Below, piece by piece: positions 25,281-34,133 of a DNA stretch of 64,000 nucleotides (position 1 is its first letter; each line of letters starts with the position of its first letter). The stretch covers positions 33,374 to 97,373 of the forward strand of contig DALYDK010000003.1 in NCBI GenBank assembly GCA_031973215.1. The letters run 5' to 3'. This DNA is from DALYDK01 sp031973215 (lineage in GTDB: Bacteria > Patescibacteriota > Saccharimonadia > Saccharimonadales > CAIOMD01). A model generated the notes under the pieces. It was not told where the DNA came from, ran no database searches, and worked only from the letters and a program-made list of their open reading frames with translations. A program made the translations under genes and the position numbers.

Positions 25281-26720
25281 ATGAATAATTATTTTGTTAC
25301 AACCTCTATTCCTTATGTTAATGGTGCTCCTCATTTAGGTCACGCACTTGAATTTGTTTACGCTGATGTGCTGGCGCGCTATGCTAGGCAACAACCAGAA
25401 ACTAAAGTGCTTTTTAGTACTGGCACAGATGAGCATGGCTCAAAAATAGCCGAAAAAGCTAAAGAGTTAGGAGTAACTCCGTTAGAACTTTCGACTCAGA
25501 ACGCAAAGACCTTTGTAGACTTACTAAAGCAAATGAACATTTCTTATGACAGATTTGTTAGAACAACCGACCCAGCTCACGAACAAAGGGCTCAGATAGT
25601 TTGGCAAAACCTAAAAGACCACATTTATAAAAAAGAATATATCGGCTGGTACTGTGTTGGATGTGAGGAGTTTGTAACCGAAAAGGTCGCTAAAGAGAAT
25701 GAGGGACAGTGCCCTAATCATAATCGTCCTTACGAACAAATTGCCGAAGAGAATTATTTTTTTGCTTTAAGCAAATTTGCAAATGTAATTAAGCGAAGCA
25801 TAGACAGAGATGATTTTAAAATAGTACCCGAAACCCGAAAAAATGAAATTTTATCTGTTTTTAAAGAAGGCTTAACCGACATTAGTATTTCACGCCCTAA
25901 AAGCAAACTAGACTGGGGGGTTCCGGTGCCTGGCGACGAAAGTCAGGTAATGTATGTTTGGTTCGAGGCTTTACTTAATTACATTACGGTGCTGGGCTAT
26001 CCAGAATATGTAGACTTTAAAGACTATTGGCCAGCAGACGTTCAGATAATTGGTAAAGATATTATACGTTTCCATGCAGCCATTTGGCCGGGCATTTTGC
26101 TTGGCCTAGGCCTAGATTTGCCAAAAAATTTATTTGTGCACGGCTTTATTAATGTAGATGGCCAGAAAATGAGCAAGAGTCTAGGTAATTCAATTGCACC
26201 ATCTGATATTTTAGATAAATACGGTACTGACGCTTTTCGGTATTATCTATTGAGGCATATTCCCAGTTATAGCGACGGCGATTTTTCCTGGGATAAAATA
26301 GAAAAAGTTTACAATAGCGAACTGGCAAATGAGCTTGGTAATGCGGTAGGCAGAGTAGTTGCTATGATTGGTAAATACCAGGCAGATATTGTTGGGAATA
26401 TTCCTGATCCAAGCCATGACATTCATGATTACGAAGAGGCTTTGCAGAATTTTAGGTTCGATAAAGCCTTAGAAGAAGTTTGGGAGCAAGTTAGAGGAAT
26501 AAACCAGTATATAGATACCGAAAAACCTTGGGAAATTGCTAAAAAGGGCGATACTCAGCACTTGCAAGAAGTTTTAGCTTACTGCGTTAGTTGCTTGCTT
26601 GAAATTGCTGAGCTACTTGAACCATTTTTGCCAGATACCGCTCAAAAGATAGAAGCTATATTTAAAGACGGTCTTGTTACGCCTCCAGATGGCCCGCTTT
26701 TTCCAAAACATGATGCCTAA
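25281..26720 (+). CDS. metG: Methionyl-tRNA synthetase
   Basis: It charges tRNA-Met and tRNA-fMet. The class I signatures are HLGH in NGAPHLGHALEF (about 15-26) and KMSKS (about 299). A zinc knuckle is visible as CVGCEE with CPNH. The anticodon-binding helical domain is present, while the optional C-terminal dimerisation domain is absent, giving 479 residues. The gene end overlaps the convergent Nudix gene by 44 bases. Confidence 0.96.
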   Translation: MNNYFVTTSIPYVNGAPHLGHALEFVYADVLARYARQQPETKVLFSTGTDEHGSKIAEKAKELGVTPLELSTQNAKTFVDLLKQMNISYDRFVRTTDPAHEQRAQIVWQNLKDHIYKKEYIGWYCVGCEEFVTEKVAKENEGQCPNHNRPYEQIAEENYFFALSKFANVIKRSIDRDDFKIVPETRKNEILSVFKEGLTDISISRPKSKLDWGVPVPGDESQVMYVWFEALLNYITVLGYPEYVDFKDYWPADVQIIGKDIIRFHAAIWPGILLGLGLDLPKNLFVHGFINVDGQKMSKSLGNSIAPSDILDKYGTDAFRYYLLRHIPSYSDGDFSWDKIEKVYNSELANELGNAVGRVVAMIGKYQADIVGNIPDPSHDIHDYEEALQNFRFDKALEEVWEQVRGINQYIDTEKPWEIAKKGDTQHLQEVLAYCVSCLLEIAELLEPFLPDTAQKIEAIFKDGLVTPPDGPLFPKHDA

Positions 26721-27507
26721 TGGCTCGGTCGATTAAGAAGGGATGTGAACCATATAAATCGCTGGGTATTTCATTTATATTGAACCACCGTGCTGTTTGG
26801 GCGTCGTCGTTTGCTTGAACCATTGGCAGTTCGGTTGTTTTTGTTTGAAAATACCATAGGTCAGTTTCGATCCAGGCATGAAGGGTTGTTCTTGGGTCTA
26901 AAACTGGTCCAGAGTATAGATTTTGACCATAATTAATAACCTCATTGGCTTCTATGCTTGTTTCTTCTGTTGCTTCTCTTACTGCTGCATGTAAGCTTGT
27001 TTCGTCGGGCTCTACAAAGCCACCCGGCAGAGCCCATTGTCTGGTATCTTTTCTTTGAACCAATAATAAACAATCTTGGCCACTGTTATTGCTAGCAAAT
27101 ATTGCCGGGTCCGATGCATAGTTGGCGCCCCAATGGTAAAAAAAGCCCTTGCCAATAACACCGCCAATATTAGGATTAAAGGCCATTTCTTTCCACCAAG
27201 GGTGCAGGGGTCTATAATCGGCATCTAGTTCGCAAAATTTTGGGTAACCGTAATTTTGCAGTACGTCTGAATATTTTTCTGTATGGGTTGGGTATAGTTC
27301 CCCGGCTACCCAAGGACCGTTATTGTCAAACTGAACATGCCCGTTGTGGTTTAGGGGAGTCGAACTTAAGTACATTCTATTTTCTGCCTTGGGGTAGCCA
27401 TTAGCAGTAGTACTCGATACCGTATGGGCATAAATATCTAAAAGAAGCTGTTTATTAATTTGCTTTTCGCCAATTTCTAGATTTTTTAAGTTATTAGGCA
27501 AATACAT
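26677..27507 (-). CDS. NUDT9/TRPM2-like ADP-ribose pyrophosphatase
   Basis: The motif GKGFFYHWGANYASDPA (about 120-136) matches the GRG-x-WGPNHAADP hallmark of NUDT9 and the TRPM2 NUDT9-homology domain. A Nudix box follows: GGFVEPDETSLHAAVREATEE. The intact REXXEE glutamates predict activity, cleaving ADP-ribose to AMP and ribose 5-phosphate. I choose the ATG at 27507, with AAAGG seven bases upstream, over an earlier start at 27561. It overlaps pncB by 14 bases. As last gene of the pncA-pncB operon it probably recycles NAD breakdown products. Confidence 0.85.
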   Translation of the reverse strand: MYLPNNLKNLEIGEKQINKQLLLDIYAHTVSSTTANGYPKAENRMYLSSTPLNHNGHVQFDNNGPWVAGELYPTHTEKYSDVLQNYGYPKFCELDADYRPLHPWWKEMAFNPNIGGVIGKGFFYHWGANYASDPAIFASNNSGQDCLLLVQRKDTRQWALPGGFVEPDETSLHAAVREATEETSIEANEVINYGQNLYSGPVLDPRTTLHAWIETDLWYFQTKTTELPMVQANDDAQTARWFNINEIPSDLYGSHPFLIDRAIRHHVLEKAGHLEA

Positions 27508-28705
27508 TTTGGTACCTTTTGACATTTTCAGATGATCCACTGTGCTTGCCGGGACTATCACTTAATTTTACTGTTTCGGTATCGTTTACTTTTACGGCTT
27601 TCATTACAATATTTAAAGCCGGCAGTCCAAGATCGTTTGTTAAGCTAGTACCCCAGCCATAAGCCGTTTTTATTTGACCTTTAAAATGATTATTGATATT
27701 TACAATATCATCTATGTTTAGGCCATCGCTAAAAACAATAATTTTAGACTTTGGGTCGATATTTTGTGTTTGGTAATATTTAACGGCTTGCTCGCCGAAT
27801 TGTATGGGGTCTCCTGAGTCTTGTCTGAGTCCATTCCAGTTTTTGGCCCTGTCGTAGTTGAAGTCATTAAAGAAAAAGTCACTGCCAAAAGTATCTGTTA
27901 AGGCAATAGAAAGGTTTTGCCCATATTTTTCATACCAATCATCTAACATTTTGCCGTGAGACTCTTTAATATCTTGACCATTTTGTTCGGCTAGGGCGGC
28001 ATAAACCATAGGCATTTCGTGGGCAAATGTGCCAATTGGTTTTTTGCCAATAATTTTTGATAACCCAATATTGGAACTGCCCATAAATTGTTCTGGCAGT
28101 TCTTGAGCTAGGGCTTCAACTACGAATTTATGCCAACGGTAAGAAAATCGGCGCCTAGTCCCAAAATCGGCAATTTTAATGTCCGGATTTTGTTTTAAAG
28201 TTTGTATTTTGGCATTTAATTTTTTAAGGCCCATATTGTATAAGTCCATAACGTCAATATTTTGTTCTCTGGCTAAGCGTTCAAAGTATAGTTCGTTAAT
28301 TTCTGACATTACAACCGTTTCCCAAAAAGATACCATAGGCCACCGGCCGTTAGTTTTTACAGATAAGTCGTTGGTGCTGTGGTCGTATTCAACACTTACA
28401 TTAGGAAGCTGGCCATTCTTTAAGTAACTAAGGTAATCTGCATTAAACATAGGAGTGGTGCTGTTGTCTAGGCTGGCTAAATATTTAATTTCATCATCAG
28501 AAAAGTTTTTCTCTTGAATACAATTTAGCCTATCTTGAAGTTCAGAGATATTAACAGCCTCGGCTAAATTATCTGCGTTTCTGTTGGTTAGCTTGAACTC
28601 TACTACTGCCTCGGGGGCTTTTTCGTAAGCTAGTTGGCTCATTGTTGCTTTATAAAAATCAAGATTGTTAGTAATTTCTTGTTTGTAAGGTCCGTGTTCA
28701 ATCAT
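27494..28705 (-). CDS. pncB: Nicotinate phosphoribosyltransferase
   Basis: It joins nicotinate and PRPP to give nicotinate mononucleotide (EC 6.3.4.21), the Preiss-Handler entry step. Family blocks are visible: NLDFYKATMSQLAY (15-28), ADFGTRRRFSYRWH, GSSNIGLSKIIGKKPIGTFAHEMPM in two parts, and FSDGLNIDDIV with AYGWGTSLTNDLG at the PRPP site. The 403-residue length is normal. It follows pncA by five bases and precedes the ADP-ribose pyrophosphatase. Confidence 0.95.
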   Translation of the reverse strand: MIEHGPYKQEITNNLDFYKATMSQLAYEKAPEAVVEFKLTNRNADNLAEAVNISELQDRLNCIQEKNFSDDEIKYLASLDNSTTPMFNADYLSYLKNGQLPNVSVEYDHSTNDLSVKTNGRWPMVSFWETVVMSEINELYFERLAREQNIDVMDLYNMGLKKLNAKIQTLKQNPDIKIADFGTRRRFSYRWHKFVVEALAQELPEQFMGSSNIGLSKIIGKKPIGTFAHEMPMVYAALAEQNGQDIKESHGKMLDDWYEKYGQNLSIALTDTFGSDFFFNDFNYDRAKNWNGLRQDSGDPIQFGEQAVKYYQTQNIDPKSKIIVFSDGLNIDDIVNINNHFKGQIKTAYGWGTSLTNDLGLPALNIVMKAVKVNDTETVKLSDSPGKHSGSSENVKRYQNVFA

Positions 28706-28710
28706 TTTAA

Positions 28711-29307
28711 TTAATCCTTAAATTCTAAAAGCTCTGCACCCGCTTGGTGCATTTGGGCCAAAGCCTGATTGCCGTCATTCTCGTTGACATTAACCGCTTT
28801 AACGGCATTTGTGATAGCAATAACACTTAGTTTTTTACCGAGCTTTTTCTTTAGTTTTAGGGCATCTAAAACCGTAGCCTTAACGCAATAGTCTGTAGCT
28901 AGCCCACCTATTTGAACAACTACTTCAAAGGCATTTTCGGCTTTGCTAGTAATAATTTCATTTATTGTCTGCCCAGCAACAGTTTGGCCATCAAACCCAG
29001 AATATCCGTCTTCATCTTTTGCAGTGCCTTTGCTGACAATAAGATCAGACTCATATATTTCTAGATCTGGGTGAAAACTTGCTCCGTTGGTTTCTTTAAC
29101 ACAGTGAACCGGCCAGTTGTCGAAATGGGCCGTTTGGGCAGGGTGCCAGTCTCTGGTGAATATAACAGTTCCTTTATTTTCTCGTGTTTGCGCGGTTAGT
29201 CTATTAATTACAGGCACAACTTCGTCGCCGAAAGGCACAGCCAATGATCCTCCTTGGCAAAAATCGTTCTGAACGTCTACGGCTATGGTTATAAATTCTT
29301 TATTCAT
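28711..29307 (-). CDS. pncA: Nicotinamidase
   Basis: It hydrolyses nicotinamide to nicotinate and ammonia. The isochorismatase-like fold is seen in VDVQNDFCQGGSL (catalytic Asp near residue 10), TRDWHPAQTAHF (metal ligands Asp and His), the Lys-containing VSKGTAKDEDGYSGF, and GLATDYCVKATVLDAL with the nucleophilic Cys. AGGAGAATACTA precedes the ATG. It is first in the pncA-pncB-Nudix operon, reading away from the palindrome at 29374. Confidence 0.96.
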   Translation of the reverse strand: MNKEFITIAVDVQNDFCQGGSLAVPFGDEVVPVINRLTAQTRENKGTVIFTRDWHPAQTAHFDNWPVHCVKETNGASFHPDLEIYESDLIVSKGTAKDEDGYSGFDGQTVAGQTINEIITSKAENAFEVVVQIGGLATDYCVKATVLDALKLKKKLGKKLSVIAITNAVKAVNVNENDGNQALAQMHQAGAELLEFKD

Positions 29308-29358
29308 TAGTATTCTCCTAGTTATTGTGCATAATACACTTACATTAGTAATAATGTT

Positions 29359-29387
29359 ATGTTATCGTATAGATAGTGTATTGTCAA
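29359..29387 (-). promoter_or_regulatory. Promoter of the pncA operon
   Basis: On the minus strand TTGACA (29382-29387), a 17-base spacer and TAACAT (29359-29364) form a promoter. The -35 element lies inside the palindromic operator. Confidence 0.65.
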
Positions 29388-29392
29388 CACTA
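29374..29392. promoter_or_regulatory. Probable NrtR operator (site 1)
   Basis: The 19-bp sequence TAGTGTATTGTCAACACTA has TAGTGT/ACACTA arms. It is identical, base for base, to the site at 33028-33046 before nadE. It lies between divergent pncA and the radical SAM gene and covers the pncA -35 box. Confidence 0.8.
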
Positions 29393-29421
29393 AGGAAAAT
29401 ATTGTAAACAAGGAGAAGGAA

Positions 29422-30399
29422 ATGTCAGAATTAATTAAGGCTCCAGAACTAAATAGTTATAGCTGGGACAATGTTAAGCAAATTCAGTCGCAAGATAAAA
29501 ACGTAACTAAGTTCGTTTTTGAAAACAGCGGCTCTAGTCCGGCCGTAGCCGAAGCTGTTTTGTATAAATATCCTGAATATGAAGATAGAACGGTCATTTG
29601 TTGTTCAACACAAAGTGGCTGTCCTGTTGGCTGCCGGTTTTGTGGAGCTGGCGATAATTTTGTTAGATCTTTAAGTAGTCAAGAAATTATTGATCAGCCC
29701 AAATATATTCTAGATAAAATAGGTGTTGATACCGAGAAAATTAAAAAACTACAAATAATGTTTATGTCTATGGGTGAGCCTATGCTAAATATTAAAAGAT
29801 TAATACCAGCCATTAGGGAGCTTAATAATGAATATCCTAATGCTGCTTTGCTTATTTCAAGTTCGGGCCCCAGGGTTGACTACAGCGATTTTATAGAAAT
29901 AAGTAAAGACATAAACCAGATTGGGCTGCAGTTTTCTGTACATGAAAGTTCCGACTTAAAACGAAATCAGTTAATTCCTTTTGTGGCAAAATTAAGTCTT
30001 TACGAAATTGCCGAAAAAGGCGAAGAATGGGCACAAGCAACTGGCCGAAAACCATTCTTTAATTACTGTGTACATGACGCCAACGACACAGCTGAAGATG
30101 TATCTAGGCTGAAAGCTTTGTTTGATCCGGCAATTTGGCAAGCTACATTATCGGTTGTTTGCGAAAGAGATGAAAGCGTAGCCAGAAGCCAAGCTAGACA
30201 ACAACATTTAGTTACAAATTTTATGGCAAAAATGCTGGTATCGGGCTACAATGTTAGGCTTTTTGACCCTGCTGGCCAAGATGATATTGGCGGTGGCTGT
30301 GGTCAGCTTTGGTTTGTGCAGGAATGGATGAAAAATAATCAAGAACATGCTCGACCTAGCGCGGGCAGAAACAAGCCCATCATCCATTCCCCTAAATAA
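29422..30399 (+). CDS. RlmN/Cfr-like radical SAM protein lacking the N-terminal accessory domain
   Basis: The cluster motif CPVGCRFC has the CX3CX2C spacing of RlmN and Cfr. The flanking ICCSTQSGC aligns with the region before the E. coli RlmN cluster, and GQDDIGGGCGQL retains the Cys that carries the methyl intermediate. SMGEPMLN matches GMGEPLLN. At 325 residues it is shorter than RlmN (about 380), and the N-terminal RNA-binding region appears reduced to about 50 residues. It may methylate an RNA adenine or do something new. It starts 29 bases from a probable NrtR operator and has AAGGAGAAGG before its ATG. Confidence 0.8.
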   Translation: MSELIKAPELNSYSWDNVKQIQSQDKNVTKFVFENSGSSPAVAEAVLYKYPEYEDRTVICCSTQSGCPVGCRFCGAGDNFVRSLSSQEIIDQPKYILDKIGVDTEKIKKLQIMFMSMGEPMLNIKRLIPAIRELNNEYPNAALLISSSGPRVDYSDFIEISKDINQIGLQFSVHESSDLKRNQLIPFVAKLSLYEIAEKGEEWAQATGRKPFFNYCVHDANDTAEDVSRLKALFDPAIWQATLSVVCERDESVARSQARQQHLVTNFMAKMLVSGYNVRLFDPAGQDDIGGGCGQLWFVQEWMKNNQEHARPSAGRNKPIIHSPK

Positions 30400-30402
30400 T
30401 AA

Positions 30403-31074
30403 TTAGTCGAAACTTCGGGATAATGATTCAAGCTTGTTGTCTTTGAAGGTATAGAGCCGAGCAGGGCGATGAGCACCATCTTTCAAATATTCATTTGTTG
30501 GGCGAACTAAGTCGAGGCTTAGGAATTTTTTGCGGAAATTTCTTTTATCTAATTTTCTTCCGAATATTGCTTCGTATGTAGTTTGTAACTGAGTCATCGT
30601 AAACATTGGGTCTAGTAAGGCAAAAACGGCGTTGGTGTAGGTAATTTTTGCAGATAGTCTTTGACGGGCGTAGTTAATTATATCGGCATGATCGTAGGCT
30701 AGAGGGGGTAAATTATCTACTGCGTAAAAACCGGGTGTTTGAGTGCTTTTGGTTTCACTTGGAACAATGTCTTTACCTAAACAGCTATAGGTTACGCTGA
30801 CGGCATGGCCTCTGGGGTCACGAGCGACGCTATCAAAGGTATATAGCTGTTCAACTAGCTTTAGTTGTTGCGAGCCTATGCCCGCCTTTTTTTGCAAAAT
30901 ATCAACCAAACATTCGGTTGTAGTTTGTCCAGCGTTGTTATACCCCCCGGGTAGGGCTAAAGCCGATTTAAATGGTTCCGCGCTTCTTCTTATAAGCAAG
31001 ACCGATAAATTATTGTTGACTATTTGAAAAACAACACCATCTACAGTTACAATTGGCGGCTTATATGTACTCAT
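30403..31074 (-). CDS. nrtR: NrtR-family transcriptional regulator of NAD metabolism
   Basis: Residues 1-140 form a Nudix-like domain whose box is degenerate. GGYNNAGQTTTE and DILQKKAGI lack the catalytic REXXEE glutamates, so it should bind rather than cleave its ligand. Residues 145-223 form a winged-helix domain (TMTQLQTTYEAIFGRKLDKRNFRKK). This is the NrtR layout. Known members repress NAD genes and release DNA on binding ADP-ribose. It lies 21 bases after nadE and is probably co-transcribed with it. Confidence 0.9.
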   Translation of the reverse strand: MSTYKPPIVTVDGVVFQIVNNNLSVLLIRRSAEPFKSALALPGGYNNAGQTTTECLVDILQKKAGIGSQQLKLVEQLYTFDSVARDPRGHAVSVTYSCLGKDIVPSETKSTQTPGFYAVDNLPPLAYDHADIINYARQRLSAKITYTNAVFALLDPMFTMTQLQTTYEAIFGRKLDKRNFRKKFLSLDLVRPTNEYLKDGAHRPARLYTFKDNKLESLSRSFD

Positions 31075-31095
31075 AAAAACTATTTTACGCTAAGA

Positions 31096-32994
31096 TTACT
31101 GTTCAGACCAAAGAGAAGTTGATGAATCGGATGGCATTCGCCAGTCTCCTCGGGGGCTTAAGGCAATACTGCCAATTTTTGGTCCGTCGGGCATGGCGGA
31201 TCTTTTGAACTGATTTTGGGTGAATCTTTTCAGAAAAATCGATAACCATTTAGAAATTTCTTCTTGGCTATAGCTGTCTGCGAACGCAGAAATTGCCTGC
31301 TGTTTGATTTTTTCAGGAGAATCTCCCCAGCGAATAAGGTTATACAGAAAAAAGTCGTGCAGTTCGTATGGCCCAATAATATCTTCTGTTAGTTGATTGT
31401 CTGTGAGTTCAGGCGAAACAGGCGTATCTATTATGTCTATTAAGATTACTTTAATTTTAGTAAATTCAGGTAGGTTACTGTAGTACTTAACCAACTCTTT
31501 GACCAGAGTTTTTGGCACAGAAGAGTTAACATTGTAGTTAGATAGCTGATCGCCACCATATGTACACCAACCAAGTGCAAGTTCACTGAGGTCACCGGTG
31601 CCAATTACTAAAGCACTGTGTTTGTTGGCATAATTAAACAACAGACTAGTTCTTATCCTAGCTTGGGTATTTTCGTAGGTAATATCTTGTTTTTCGGTGT
31701 CGCTGTCAATTGCCTGTAGTTGGCTTAGGGCTAAATCGGATATTGGAATAACGACATTTTTAATAGCTAGTTTTTCGGCCAGCTTTTGGGCATTATTTTG
31801 CGTTCTATTTGCACTGCCAAGGCCTGGCATAGTAATAGTAGTGATTAGTTCAGCGGGTGTTTTTCCTAAAATTTCAGCTGTTTGGCAACAAACCAATAAT
31901 GCCAAAGTTGAATCTAGCCCCCCTGAAAGTCCCAACACGGCTTTATTTATTCCGCTTCTTTTTAGCCTGGTGGCTAAGCCATGGGCTTGAATGTCTACTA
32001 TTGTCTTAAGCCGTTCATTTTTGGCATCTGGGTTTTCGTTTTTTGGTAGAAATGGATTTTTTTCAAACATTATTTCTGGCTTATATCCGTCAATTGTCTG
32101 GAAAACATCAATTGAGCGTCCGGCTATATTTGTTTGACGGCTACTATTTTTTAATCTATCGTGTTGCAGTCTTTCTAGGTCAATATCGGCATATATTATT
32201 TGTTCGGCCAATTTAGCAAATGGCTTTGTTTCGGCTACAACTACTCCGTTTTCGGCAATAATTTGATGCCCACCCATAACTATATCTGTGGTAGATTCAC
32301 TGAAACCAGCGCTCGATAACATATAAGCAGATAATAATTTTGCCGATGCTTGTTGAACTAGTTGCTTGCGGTAATTTGCCTTGCCCACAAGTTCTGGAGA
32401 GGCGGAAAGGTTAGCAATTATCAATGCACCCATTTCGCTTAATGTTCTACTAGGCGGGTCTGCAACCCATAAATCTTCGCATATTTCAATGCCTACTAGT
32501 CCTTTTCCAAGATTAAAAACTACATCTACTCCAAACGGAACAGCTTGCCCGGCTATTTCTATTTCTTCTGGAGCATGGTTACTCATTGGGCTACTAAACC
32601 ATCTTTGTTCGTAGAATTCTGAGTAGTTTGGCAGGTATTGCTTGGGTACAACACCCATTATTTTGCCATTGGCTAGTAAAGCCGCGCAGTTGTACAGTTT
32701 GCCATTTGCTTGAATAGGTAGGCCAACTATCATTGCGCACTTAGTGTTAGAAGTTAAAGATGCCAAAGAATCAAGAGACTGCAGAGACTTACCTAAAAGA
32801 TGATTATTTTGGACTAGGTCTCCTATGCTGTAGCCAGTTATCGACAGTTCAGGAAAGGTAATTAGATTAATATTTTTAGCGGTAGCTTGTTCATATAACC
32901 GGGCTATTTTATCTGTATTTCCGGCAATATCGGCTGGCTGAGTTTCGGGTAAGCCGGTGGCTATTCTTAAGTAATTACTGTTTAGTTTATTCAT
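31096..32994 (-). CDS. nadE: Glutamine-dependent NAD+ synthetase
   Basis: The N-terminal half (about 1-285) is a nitrilase-fold glutaminase with LITFPELSITGYS (Glu), the middle Lys region and VGIEICEDLW (Cys). The C-terminal half (about 330-632) is the synthetase, with the PP-loop LGLSGGLDSTLAL and GTGDLSELALGW. It amidates nicotinate adenine dinucleotide to NAD+ using ATP and glutamine. The ATG follows AAGGAT. It is the first gene of a nadE-nrtR operon under the second operator. Confidence 0.96.
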   Translation of the reverse strand: MNKLNSNYLRIATGLPETQPADIAGNTDKIARLYEQATAKNINLITFPELSITGYSIGDLVQNNHLLGKSLQSLDSLASLTSNTKCAMIVGLPIQANGKLYNCAALLANGKIMGVVPKQYLPNYSEFYEQRWFSSPMSNHAPEEIEIAGQAVPFGVDVVFNLGKGLVGIEICEDLWVADPPSRTLSEMGALIIANLSASPELVGKANYRKQLVQQASAKLLSAYMLSSAGFSESTTDIVMGGHQIIAENGVVVAETKPFAKLAEQIIYADIDLERLQHDRLKNSSRQTNIAGRSIDVFQTIDGYKPEIMFEKNPFLPKNENPDAKNERLKTIVDIQAHGLATRLKRSGINKAVLGLSGGLDSTLALLVCCQTAEILGKTPAELITTITMPGLGSANRTQNNAQKLAEKLAIKNVVIPISDLALSQLQAIDSDTEKQDITYENTQARIRTSLLFNYANKHSALVIGTGDLSELALGWCTYGGDQLSNYNVNSSVPKTLVKELVKYYSNLPEFTKIKVILIDIIDTPVSPELTDNQLTEDIIGPYELHDFFLYNLIRWGDSPEKIKQQAISAFADSYSQEEISKWLSIFLKRFTQNQFKRSAMPDGPKIGSIALSPRGDWRMPSDSSTSLWSEQ

Positions 32995-33012
32995 AAATAT
33001 CCTTATATAAAG

Positions 33013-33041
33013 AGAATATACACTACTTAGTGTATTGTCAA
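33013..33041 (-). promoter_or_regulatory. Promoter of nadE-nrtR
   Basis: On the minus strand TTGACA (33036-33041), a 17-base spacer and TATTCT (33013-33018) form a promoter overlapped by the operator. Confidence 0.65.
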
Positions 33042-33046
33042 CACTA
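33028..33046. promoter_or_regulatory. Probable NrtR operator (site 2)
   Basis: This 19-bp palindrome is identical to site 1. Here an extra upstream half-site makes a second overlapping palindrome, TACACTA-CT-TAGTGTA at about 33019-33034, which might allow two dimers to bind. Confidence 0.8.
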
Positions 33047-33085
33047 ATTTATTTTTTGCCAAAAATAAGGTAATATTAATGGGCT

Positions 33086-33844
33086 ATGAATTTTATTGAT
33101 ACACATTGTCATATTCAAGAAAAAGACTACAAGCTAGGCGCTAATGAAGTCATAGAAAACGCAAATAAATTTGGTGTCAGTAAAATGATATGTGTCGGGA
33201 CAGATGAGAATACAAGTTTAGAGGCAGTTGAATTTGTTAAAAATAAAGACAATATTTGGGCTAGTGTTGGGCTTCATCCTCATGACGCCAGTCTGGGCGA
33301 TGAAGCCATAGATAAGATTGATAATTTGTCAAAAATGGACAAAGTTGTCGCTATTGGTGAGTGTGGTCTAGATTATTTTTATAATCATTCATCTAAAGAA
33401 GATCAAATGAAAGCACTAAGACAGCAAATTGAAATTGCCTTAAGTAGAAACCTACCAATGATTTTTCACATAAGAGATGCCTTTGAAGATTTTTGGCCAA
33501 TATTTGACAGCTACGAGGGAATAAAAGGGGTGGTTCATAGTTTTACTGCAACTGAAAAAGAGTTAGATCAGGCGCTGAGCAGAGGATTGCTTGTTGGCTT
33601 AAATGGAATCATGACTTTTACTAAAGACCAAGCTCAACTTGAAGCAGCCAAGAAGGTGCCCCTAGAGTCTTTGGTGCTAGAAACAGATGCGCCCTTCTTG
33701 ACGCCAGTGCCTTTTCGTGGTAAGATAAATGAGCCTAAGAATGTAGTGTTAACGGCGGAGTTTTTAAGTGAGCTTCGAAAAGAAGATTTAGGGGAACTAG
33801 CTGATGCCACTACAAAGAATGCCGAAAAACTGTTTGGCATTTAA
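33086..33844 (+). CDS. tatD: TatD-family metal-dependent deoxyribonuclease
   Basis: Metal ligands of the amidohydrolase-like barrel are in place: DTHCHIQ (5-11), GECGLDYFYNHSSK with the bridging Glu, IFHIRDA, GVVHSF and ETDAPFLTP. The 252-residue length is normal. TatD proteins are 3'-5' exonucleases active on single-stranded or damaged DNA. It is followed by two small unknown genes at short distance. A TAATAT box ends nine bases before the ATG. Confidence 0.94.
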   Translation: MNFIDTHCHIQEKDYKLGANEVIENANKFGVSKMICVGTDENTSLEAVEFVKNKDNIWASVGLHPHDASLGDEAIDKIDNLSKMDKVVAIGECGLDYFYNHSSKEDQMKALRQQIEIALSRNLPMIFHIRDAFEDFWPIFDSYEGIKGVVHSFTATEKELDQALSRGLLVGLNGIMTFTKDQAQLEAAKKVPLESLVLETDAPFLTPVPFRGKINEPKNVVLTAEFLSELRKEDLGELADATTKNAEKLFGI

Positions 33845-33857
33845 AGACTAAGAGATT

Positions 33858-34130
33858 ATGAACCACGAAGAAATTAAATCACCAGAATTAAATGCGGCCC
33901 AAAATAGGGTTATTGAACTAGATAAAGCTTTTTCGAGAGTTTTAATGTTTGAGGCGCAACCCAATAACATAGATAACAGCAATGAACCTGTTCGAAAGCC
34001 AGAAGAATATACTCCCCAACCAAATAAAATAGTTAGCATAGAAGAGCATAACGCTAGAAAGAATGTCGCAGAAATATACAATCAAACGAACAGTTATCCG
34101 ATTCCGAAAGATGAGAGTTTAGCGGCCTAA
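33858..34130 (+). CDS. Small hypothetical protein
   Basis: The 90-residue hydrophilic protein matches no family I know. It has acidic and Asn/Pro-rich segments, two probable short helices (AAQNRVIELDKAFSRVLMFE and SIEEHNARKNVAEIYNQ) and no membrane helix. It follows tatD by 13 bases and precedes another small gene by three bases, so the three may form one transcript. Function is unknown. Confidence 0.6.
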   Translation: MNHEEIKSPELNAAQNRVIELDKAFSRVLMFEAQPNNIDNSNEPVRKPEEYTPQPNKIVSIEEHNARKNVAEIYNQTNSYPIPKDESLAA

Positions 34131-34133
34131 ATT

